Positions 1-9,900 of a stretch of DNA of 35,690 nucleotides are shown in pieces; positions within the stretch are counted from its first letter, which is position 1; each line of letters starts with the position of its first letter. The notes below the pieces were generated by a model. The model made no database searches and was not told where the DNA came from. It was given only the letters and a program-made list of their open reading frames with translations. The translations under genes and the position numbers were made by a program. The DNA comes from an uncultured Clostridia bacterium (lineage in GTDB: Bacteria > Bacillota > Clostridia > Christensenellales > Borkfalkiaceae): NCBI GenBank assembly GCA_944346655.1, contig CALVMP010000010.1, positions 1 through 35,690 of the forward strand, given 5' to 3'.

Positions 1-318
1 GACGACTCGTACTTTTCATACGCGCGTGATTTTTTGAGCAACACCATCACCGTAAAACGCCTTACGCAGGTAATGCGACTTGGAAATCTCGGCAATCAGA
101 TAGTCATAAAATCCAAACTTGCATTTTCGCGCCTGCAATTTTTGGGCTATGAAGTCGCCCCGCAGGAGATACACTACCCTCTGCGCAAAAAGCGCGACGA
201 GCTTGCAAGAAGCGCGTATCTTTCAAACCGTAAAGGCTCTGCACTTTCGTCTGAAATCCTGTTGCTTATCGACATTATCAGAGGAGGCATAAAGGCTGAT
301 GATCCGCGCTTACAATGA
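1..318 (+). CDS. DUF3990-family protein, 5'-truncated by window edge
   Basis: The reading frame is open from base 1, so this is the C-terminal part of a longer protein. The visible text starts DDSYFSYARDFL, then TQVMRLGNLGNQIVIKS and a basic, helical end. This matches the C-terminal half of DUF3990 proteins as I know them, usually found in small Bacillota operons with a DUF3791 gene and an XRE-type regulator. The biochemical role is unproven; a toxin-antitoxin-like role is only a suggestion from that context. The last 20 bases overlap the next gene, which supports co-transcription and translational coupling. The TTG at 34 is inside the frame and is not the true start. Confidence 0.6.
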   Translation, partial: DDSYFSYARDFLSNTITVKRLTQVMRLGNLGNQIVIKSKLAFSRLQFLGYEVAPQEIHYPLRKKRDELARSAYLSNRKGSALSSEILLLIDIIRGGIKADDPRLQ

Positions 319-910
319 AATTTACCTTTCCGATGTGATGCACAATCTCGCTGCGCTCTTTGATATTGCAATTAACGCAATGGACATTGAGCCTGACGTC
401 ATCGCGCAACAATTCTGTTCTTCAAAAGTTGCAAGCGGCATAGAAGCCGGAAATCCCGACTACATTTCAGGAAAATCTGCGACAGAGCTACTCTCTGAAA
501 TTCTCGAAAGAGATGTGCCGTATAATACCGTTCCGCTCGACCGCTCTCCCGAATACTGGGCAGGCTGGGTGCTTGCATATTCCCAGTGGTATCTCAATAA
601 ATCATTCAAAGAAATATTGAGCGCCGTTCCCATGAGCACCCTGATAGCAAAATACCACCCATATCACGAAGCGCCGGAAAGCAAAACGGTAGAATGGATA
701 GAGTCAAAGTTTCCCATAAAAAATAAGCTGACATATTTCCGCGAACTTCGTAAACTTTCCAAAAAACAGCTCTCAGATTTAAGCGGCGTAAATATCCGCT
801 CTATCAATTATTACGAGGAGGACTCCTCCCTCTTGAAGAAAGCACAGGCGGAAACGCTGTATGCGCTTGCAAAGACGCTTGACTGCACGATTGAAGATTT
901 ACTTGGTTAA
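299..910 (+). CDS. XRE-type HTH protein paired with DUF3990
   Basis: A 203-residue protein. The N-terminal ~130 residues include SPEYWAGWVLAYSQWY, a block common to this family of DUF3990-linked regulators. The C-terminal ~60 residues form an XRE helix-turn-helix (FRELRKLSKKQLSDLSGVN, then a recognition-helix-like stretch and a DCTIEDLL end). The ATG at 299 has the ribosome site AGAGGAGG at 280-287 and lies inside the end of the upstream gene. It probably acts as the DNA-binding, antitoxin-like or autoregulatory partner of the DUF3990 protein. The HTH call is firm; the pairing role is inferred from family context and the overlap. Confidence 0.75.
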   Translation: MIRAYNEIYLSDVMHNLAALFDIAINAMDIEPDVIAQQFCSSKVASGIEAGNPDYISGKSATELLSEILERDVPYNTVPLDRSPEYWAGWVLAYSQWYLNKSFKEILSAVPMSTLIAKYHPYHEAPESKTVEWIESKFPIKNKLTYFRELRKLSKKQLSDLSGVNIRSINYYEEDSSLLKKAQAETLYALAKTLDCTIEDLLG

Positions 911-928
911 TTGCCTGACTCTCCCATT

Positions 929-952
929 TGCGGCTGCCTTGTGGTAGCCGCA
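929..952. terminator. Bidirectional hairpin between convergent genes
   Basis: TGCGGCTGCC pairs with GGTAGCCGCA (one G-T pair) around a 4-nt loop, followed on the plus strand by TATTTTAT. It lies in the 46-nt gap between the convergent HTH gene and the giant minus-strand gene, where a shared terminator is expected. Confidence 0.65.
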
Positions 953-956
953 TATT

Positions 957-3900
957 TTATGCCTTGCTATTGCCACCCGAAGATTTAGGCGGCTGCGCGG
1001 GAGCTTTTGGCGGAGTATAGTGAGGCGTGTCTTTCCCCGCCTTGATTGCCGTATGCTCGTAGTAGCTTGCGTCCTTTTCGGGCCGATAAAGTCCGCTCGT
1101 GGCGAAAATTCTCGTCATCTGCTCAATATTACCTCCCGAATAGAAGGCGAGGTAGTTCATAAGCGACATATCGCTGTTGGAATGGTTATGCCGTAAATCT
1201 TCGCCGTTATACAGTCTGCGTACCGTGTCGCCGTTCTTTGCCGAGAACGCCTTTTCGAGAAGTTGCCTGTCGTCCATCTGCGTAAGTCCCGCCTCGCCTT
1301 TGCCGACATTCGTCCACTCCGTTCTGCGCTCTAACTTCCGCTCAAGAAGTGCCTTCATTTCAGGTGTATCAAAATCGCCGAGCCGGTAAAAGCCTGTCCC
1401 GTCGCCCGTCATAGCAATGAACTGTCCGCCCTGATAGTATTCCATATCTCCGTCCTTTGAGAAGGAACGAAGACCTGCGCCCTTTGTCCTGCCAAAGATA
1501 TGTAAGCCCTTACCGCTCAAGGAGTGTTCGATATATGTTTTTCCACACTTGGACAGTACTTCCTCTGCGAGTGGCGTGCGTTTCCCGTCCTCGCCGATAC
1601 ATTTGTCGAGGTCGATACAGGCAATGCCGTCCGTACCGTCGAGCGCATAGGCGAGCGCAACGCCGCCGTGTTCCTTTGCATATTTGCAAGCCGAGTCAAA
1701 GTCCGTCCAAGTCTTTGGATTGTCGCTCTCTGCAAACTTGCCCGTATGCACGTCAATCAGGAATTTTTCAAGCCTGCCTGTGTCGTTGTTTTCCCTCGTG
1801 CGCACAACTACCCAATTAGACTTGTTGCGCATTTCGTCGGGCAGAGATGAGCGGAGGTTTGTTTCTATCGTTTCAAACTTCTTTCTTGCCTCCTCGCTGG
1901 GGCGGCGGTAGATACTTTCGTAGTCCTCATCTTTCTTTCCCGCAAGCTCTTCCATAAGCTGCTGTGCCGTAAGGTCGGTTTTTTCGTCCGAGCCTCCCTT
2001 CAAGTGCACCTCGAAATCTTCGGGCAAGCGCAGTCGCAGACCGTTTTCGTCCTTGCGCACCATACCGCTCGGAATGTAATGGACCATTCCCTCATACTTG
2101 CCCTTTGGCATTCTGATAAGTGTACTCTTTTCATAAGCGGCGATGACCGCTTTTTCGGAGAGCGCAATTTCACTCCACGCCTTGCCGTCGTCTTTCTGCT
2201 GTTCACGGTATTCGTCCAATGCGGTAGGTTCGCGTTTGTAGTCCTCGTCGTTCGTGTTGCCGACAAGCTCCTTAAACTCCTGCGCGAAGATTTTGATTTC
2301 TTCCTTGTCTTTGCGCAGCGTTACTGTGAAATCTTCCGCGATGTTTGCCGTCATACTACCGTCCTCTGCCTGCGTATTCTCACGCACTACCGAGTTAGGC
2401 AAATAGTAGGCATACCCCGCATACTTTGTGCCGTTAGGGGCGCGGTACAAAGAAGAATTATCATACGCCTTGATGAGCGCATCTCTCGGAATATTGACCG
2501 ATACGCGCGGCTTTTCCTCGCGCTCATAGTCCTTGTCCGAGGTATGGTTTACAAGTCCTGCGAACTCCTCCGCCGTAAGCTCCACCTCGTCGCCGTCGCG
2601 GTTGCGAAGATTTACGACCTCTCCCTCGTTGAGCGTGATTTTGTAGCACAGCTCGCGCGAATCCGACTGCATATCCACAATCTGCCTGCTATCTTTCAAG
2701 CGGTTGTTATACACAAAATAGGTATAGTCCGCATATTCCTCGTTACTTGAAGGCATCCGCATAAGCGAGGATTTGTTGTACTTCTTTATGAGCGCGTCTT
2801 TCGACACGAAAATCTCGTACCACTTCTCCTGAGGCTCGCTGTTTTCGCCGTAATACTTCTCGCGGTAATCGTTTGCCGCTTTTTCGTCCTTGAAATCGTA
2901 CACGCCCTGCGCCCAAGTTCCGTCTGTCGTGTCGTAGCCGATTGCGACAGTATAATCGTTCTTCCTCTGCACTACCGCGACATTCCTGCCGCTCCTGTCC
3001 TGTGCAATGCTTAAAACCTTGTCGCCGCGTGACGTTTCCGTTAAAAATTTGTTTTCTGCCAAACTGTTTTCCTCCTTATTTTGTTGTTCAGCATTAGTCT
3101 GATACTGCATTATTTCTTCTACGTTTTTATTCAGTTGTTCGTACCTTCTGATGAGCCTAACCACACCGTCAATGACTGCGGGATGAGAGTTCAGGCAACA
3201 GTTCCTACGCTCTTCGGGGCTTTCAGATACGGGAATATTCTCCGCCCAGCCTTTGTTTTCAGGGCTATACCTGCCGTCGCCGAGGTTCTCGCGCAGAGTA
3301 GTTGCAAAGATATACTTGATGCGCTCTTCGCCGTATTCGTCAATGAGCTTCATCTCAAAACCACTCCGCAAGTGCATACCGTCATAGTTCTCGGAGATTG
3401 CTTTATCTATCGCGTTCCTGCACTCTTCGGTCAGCCTGCGCGAGGCTTGATACTGTTCAAACTCGTTGTGTTCCAAAGCATACTGCGCTGTTTTGAGATA
3501 GACGGGCATTTTCGTTTGTCCGCTCATTACAGCCGAATGATAGCGTTCGTTATAGTCCTTGATAAACTCCGCCGTATCACTCATATTGTTTACGCTTGCA
3601 TACTCTTCGCTTAAATAGTCCATATACAGTTCGCCAAGAATGTTACCGCGTTCTTCATAGAGTGCTCTGTAATCTTCCTTATCCAAGTGCCCACTACTTC
3701 CAGCCTCGATTACTTCTTTGAGTTCTGTAAAGACATGAATTTTATAGTTCTCATAGAAAATATCTTCGGGCGAACGGGTAAGCACATCTGTCTTATATGC
3801 CTCAAACTCGACATTAACGCTCTTTTTGACCTCTGCCTCATAATCAGGCTCTTTGCGGTCGTTGTTCTCCTTTAATGAGTTGAGTACCTTTACGCGCTCA

Positions 3901-6900
3901 TCGTAAAAGCTCTGCGCTTCCTGTTCGGAGTCGAAAGTCCTTATGATATTCGGGTCTATCTCGACAGACGATACGCCAAGTTTTTCAAGGTTTGTTCTGT
4001 CGCCAACTGAAAGCGCATTACCGTCGCCGTCGTGACTAAAGCCGAGAACATACCAGCCGTCCACCACTTCGTTTTTAAGAAGTGTAGCGCCTTGTATCGT
4101 CCGATTTTCGTTCAGTTTAATATCAGGCTGAACGGCAAGAACGGTAAGCTTATCGTCCAAAGTCGGCAAGCCGAGCGGATTGTCTTCGTACTGTTCAACA
4201 GCATCGAGGGGGTTATCTTCAAACCTATAATCGGTATTGATTGCGTATTGCGGCATACGCTCCTTTAATATCGGTCTGACTCTGTCGTACTTGAAGTAGT
4301 CATACCATTCATCATACGATTCACCTTCTTCCCGCACATCAAATTCACTGCCCTTAAATGCCTCACCCAAATCATTGGCTATCCGTTCCATTTCATCGTC
4401 AGTAAAACCGGTCGTCTTCCCGTTGAGCCATTTTAAGTCTTTTATCTTCTCATCAATAAAATCTTCAACGCGGCTATCATACGCATATTCAGTCAAGTTC
4501 TCCATTAGAGTCCCGTCATTAACATCGGTGAGTTCAGAATGAATATCTGCTTTACTCCAGCCATACTCTTTAAATGGAATAAGTGCTGTCAATTTTTCAT
4601 ACTGCTCATTAAAAATCAGTTCTGCAAATGGCTCAATTTCTTCCGAAAGCATTTCAGGATTTGATTCCACATATTTTGTAAGGACTGCATTCTCTCTTTC
4701 ATAATTTTGTCGGATAGGCTCTATGAGTTTGTCTCCGAATTCCGACATATCATTTTTATTAAGTAAAGAGTACACGGCACCGACAAGCTGTTGCCTTGCC
4801 GCTATATACTTTTGTCCTTTGCTTGAACTTAAAAAGGCATTCCAATCGGGTTTTTCCACGCCGAATAGTTTGTCTTTCTCGTCAAACAGCTCTGTCGCCT
4901 TTACTTCGTACTCGTTGTCTGTCGGGGTAAGTTCATAGACCGTTACCCCAAGTTTTGAAATTGTCTTTGCCGCGGCTCCTGTAATGGGCAGCATACCGTC
5001 CCAAGTGTAGCCATATGCGTGCATATCTTCGTTAGTCACGGCATAGTCGGGCAGCAAATCTACCTGCATTGTCGCAATCTTGTCTTCCTCGTCTATAATG
5101 TTCACCTCCATATTCTGTTTCTGAATATCGGGCAAAGCCCTGTAATTGTTGTCGTCATCGTCGCTGTCGTTCTCGTCGTCGATTATTACTTCCTCGCGCT
5201 TATCAAGGTTGAGTTCGGCGTTGAGTTCTGCCTGCTCGGAGAGAAGCGTTTTCAACTGCTCCGCCTGTTCAAACGGTTTTTCCACCTGTTCTTTGGCAAT
5301 TTCGAGGTCGGCGTTTAACTGAGCGAGCCTCTTTTTATATCTCTCCTCCCTTTCAGGCAGGTCTTTTAAGAAATTTTCCAATCGCGTAAGATTGCCGAAC
5401 GCACTCTCACCTATCGGAATAACATACTGCCCCTCTGCGGCGAGCGTTATCTCTCTTTCTCCGCCGAGCATATACATAGGGTTCATGCTGATTTTAAAGC
5501 CGCAATACTTCGCAACGGGAACATTGACTTTTCCCGAATACAGCGCGTCCATAAGAGCTTTTCCGCCCTCTTTCTTGTCCGTGTAAACTTTGCCGTTTAC
5601 GCTTATCGAAAAATCTTCGGGATTAGTCGGTCGTGTGCTTTTGAGCATTTCCAAGTCCTTGCCCACGCGCTCGATGAACAGCTCCTGTTTACGTATGTCT
5701 TCTGGGTAGTTCTTATAGATTTTGTCCTGTAATTCATATAAATTCTTTTTGTACTGCCCTTCCAACACGCGCAGCCTTGCGACCTCGGCGTCCACTTCCA
5801 TCTTGCGCTTAATCTTGGGGTTCGCTGCGGTGATTGCTTTGATTTCGGCATACGAAAGCGTAGTTTCGTCTATGTCCTCTGCCTCTCTTATTGTCAAATC
5901 TCCCCTGTTTATCTGCGAGATAAAACGCTGTTTGTTTTCAAGTATCTGATAGGAATAGCTGTCGAACGTGCGCTCTGTTACATAGGTAAAAATCTTGACC
6001 TTATCGTTGGTGTTGCCCTGACGGATAATTCTGCCCTCCCTCTGCTCCATATCGCTTGGACGATAAGGTGTATCGAGGTGATGCAGAGCGACAAGCCGCT
6101 TTTGCACATTCGTGCCCGCACCGCACTTTGCCGTACTGCCGATTAATACACGAACGTCGCCTGCGTTTACTTTATTGAATAACGCCTGTTTCTTTTCGTC
6201 CGTGTTCGCGTCGTGGATATATGCAATCTGTTCCTTGGGAATACCCATTTGCACGAGCTTGTATTTCAGGTCGTTGTATGCGTCGAAGTCCTTGCCGTAC
6301 TCATAGTCCTCAAACTTGACCTTCGGCGTGGACAAGTCACAGAACACTATCTGCGTTCCCTTTTTGTCCGCCGTATCAGTCCAGACCTCGTATATCCTCT
6401 GCGCACACTCGTTGAGTTTGCTGCCCTCTTCGTCCTGCGATTCAGGCACAAAACAGCGCGGGTCTAACGCAAGCTTTTTTCCGTCCGAGGTGATTTTGAG
6501 CATATTGTCCTCGTGCGGGTCAATATTGCCGTCGTGTATTCTGTCTGCCCTCTCCGCGATTTCCTCTGCAAGTTCAATGACCGTATCAGAAGGTTTAAGG
6601 GTTATGACCTGCTTTTCGGCTTTGGGCACGTTGAGCTTTACCATCTCCTTTGTCTGCACGTCGGCAAACGAACGGTACAGTTTCAAAAGTTCCGGCAGGT
6701 TCGTAAATTTTGCAAACCTCGTTTTCGCCCTGTACCCCTGACCTGACGGTGACAGTTCCATACTTGTTATCGTTTCGCCGAAGTCCGCCGCCCAGCCGTC
6801 GAAGAAAGTCATACCGAGTTTCTTTAATACGGATGGCTGCAAATAGGTCTGCATTGTGTACATTTCCGTCATTGAGTTTGAGATAGGTGTACCCGTTGCA

Positions 6901-9900
6901 AACACCACGCCCCTGTCGCTGCCGTGAAGCTCCTGCAAGTATTCACACTTTAATTTCAAGTCGCTCGCCCTCTGGCTTGCCGCGGTAGATATGCCTGCAA
7001 CATTGTTCATCTTCGTGAACAGGAACAGATTTTTATAAGCGTGAGCCTCGTCCACGAACAGGTAGTCAATGCCCAAGTCCTCGAACTTCAACACATCGTC
7101 CTTGCCGCTCGCGTCCATCAGCTTCTTTAACTGTTTTTCCTTGCTCTTCTTTATCGTTTCAAGGTTCTTGACTGCGCCGCGCGGCATTCCGTTCTCTTCC
7201 CATTGCTTTACTATCGTTGCCTCTACGCCCGCTATCTCCTCTTTAAGTTTGCGTATCTGTCTTTCCGTGGAAATGGGGATTTTAGCGAACGAACTCTGCG
7301 CAATGATTATTCCGTCCCAATCGCCGAGGGCAACTTTTGATACAAACTTCTTGCGGTTGTCCTTTTCCAAGTCCTCCTTTGTGGCGACGAGAATATGCGC
7401 GTTTGGGTATAGTTTCCTCCACTCACCCGCCCATTGCTGGACGAGGTGGTTCGGGCAGGTCACCATTGCTTTTTTGCAAAGTCCCAACTGCCGCATTTTC
7501 ATAATCGAGGCTATGACCGTAAAGGTCTTGCCTGCGCCCACAACGTGGTGTAAAAGCGTGCTTGACGGCGATGTTATAGTTCTGTGTACTGCATTCTTCT
7601 GGTGTGGTTTAAGCTCTATCGCAGGGTTCATTTCGGGAAATTTGAGATAGCTCCCGTCATAGCTTGGAAGTCTTGTCTGGTTGAACAGCCTGTTGTAGGT
7701 TTCTTCCAAGTCCGCCCTGCGTTCGGGGTCTTTGAAAATCCAATCGGCGAACGCTTCCTTTATCTTGTTCTGTTTCTCCCTTGCCGCTATCGTTTCAGCT
7801 TGATTGACCACCCTCTTCTCTTTGCCGTTTTCCTCCACCAAGTCGGTGATGGTCGTAGCTTTTAAGTTGAGAGCATCTACGAATAGTCTGTACGCAGGAG
7901 CGCGGTTTGTGCCGTACACCTCCTTCTGTTTCATCTGCGTGGTGTAGCGCACATTCTGCGTCTGGTCTAACCTCCACGACGAGTCGTGCGGGTTATACGT
8001 CAGCTCAACGTCATCATATAGATAGCGGTAAATGCCCATAAGCTCACAATAGAACTGCTTGTAGTACTCCTTGTCCACCCACGTCGCGCCGAGCCTTACC
8101 GATATATCGCTCGCCGTCAGCTTTTCGGGCTGTATGCCCTCCAACGCCTCGACATTCTTTTTGTATTCGGGGTGCTCCTCTGCAACTGAACGGGCGAGGT
8201 CGAGCTTATTTACTACCTGCCCCGACAGATATTCCTCTGCCGTTACAAAGCCTGAATACTTATCTTCCTCCTTTACCTGTTCGGGGTCGCGGAATACCGT
8301 GCTGCCGAGTTCGGATAGTACTGTGTCGTAGTCCTTGCCCGTCAACTCCTCTATGTAGGCAATATCTACCTTGCCGCGCTCGTTCTTTGAAATCTGCAAA
8401 GCCTCGAACGGGTCGTCCGTAGAAGTCGGCACTACATACGGGCGAATGGTGCGCTTGAAGAAAATATCTGCCTTTGTTACGGCTTTGGTTTCTTCGTTTA
8501 CGTTCTCCGCGGCAAACAACAATGCGCTGTCGCCATCATCCCTGAATAGCCTTGTATTTGTCTGGCTGTTGAGATAGCCGTACTTCTTTACGAACAGGTC
8601 GTACTCTCTATTGAGTTTGTACTGCTCGCTTTTGAGTACTTCGTCCGAACACCCTTGTATCTGAATATCGAGAATATGGTGCAGCTCCTCTCTGAGGGCT
8701 ATCATTCCGCAAATTCTCTGATAAGCGTCCTTTGGTGATTTGGGTATGGGTTGTTCTTCCATTCCCTCACCCACGCGCATATACAGTCTGCCGTTTTCTG
8801 CCTTATAGCAGAACGGCTTTACATTATAGTCAACCTCTGTCGTCTGCTCCTGTTCGGGCGGAGTCTGCGGGTTGATATAAAAGCTCTGCGGCAGGTTTTG
8901 TATCGCCTCGGCGAGCGCGGCTTTGAGTTCGCGTCCGTCTGGCTTTACGGTCGTATCTATGCCGCCGTACAAGCCGTGTTCTTCCGTCAAAGTGCCGAGT
9001 ATCATCTGCGGATGAGAGATGAAATAGTTGTTTATCTCATATCCCTCTGCCGTCTTGCCCGTGCCCAGCCATTCCTCGCGGGAAAGGTCGGTTATCTTTT
9101 CCGCACGCTTACGAAAAAAGAGAATGTCCGCGACAGCCTCCGTGCCCGCCGTCTGTTTGAAGGCGTTATTGGGAAGTCTGATTGCACCGAGCAATTCTGC
9201 ACGTTCCGCAACATACTTCCTCGCGCTTGGGTTGAGCTTGTCCATTGTGCCCTTGCTCGTGATGATGGCGACAATGCCGCCGGGCTTGACTTTATCTACG
9301 CTCTTGGCGAGGAAATAATCGTGAACCTTGAAGTTATAGCGATTGTAGTCGCTGTCTGCAACGCCATAACCGCCGAATGGCACGTTGCCCACGACGACGT
9401 CGAACTTGTCGTTTGGAAAGGTCGTGTCCTCAAATCCTTTTATCTGCACGTTCGCCTGCGGGTATAGTTTTGCCGCAATTCTGCCTGTGAGATTATCTAA
9501 TTCCACGCCGTAAAGTCTGCTGCCCTCGGCTATCTCTTTTGGCATAAAGCCGAAGAAATTGCCCGTGCCCATTGCAGGCTCTAATATGCGGTTATTGCCC
9601 TTTACTCCAAAGCGATTGAGTGCCGAGTATATGCCGCCTATTACATCTTTTGCGGTGTAATAGGCGTTCAGGGTGCTTGACCGCGCCTGCTCGTAATCTT
9701 CCGTCGTTAGCAGGCTTTTAAGCTCTGCGTATTCCTTCTTCCAGCTCTCGTTCTTCTCGTCGAATGCCTGCGAAAGTCCGCCCCAGCCGACGAATTGTGA
9801 GAGCGTTTTCTGCTCTTCCGCCGTGGGGTTTCTGTTCTCCGCATACAGCTTATTTACAAGCCTGATTGCGGCGACGTTGTTCTTGAACCTCGTCTTTGCG

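Noticed and set aside
2004..2750. Long plus-strand ORF opposite the giant gene
   Set aside because: Shadow frame of GC-rich coding DNA; no ribosome site or family motif. The same applies to 8751-9467 and 7069-7650.
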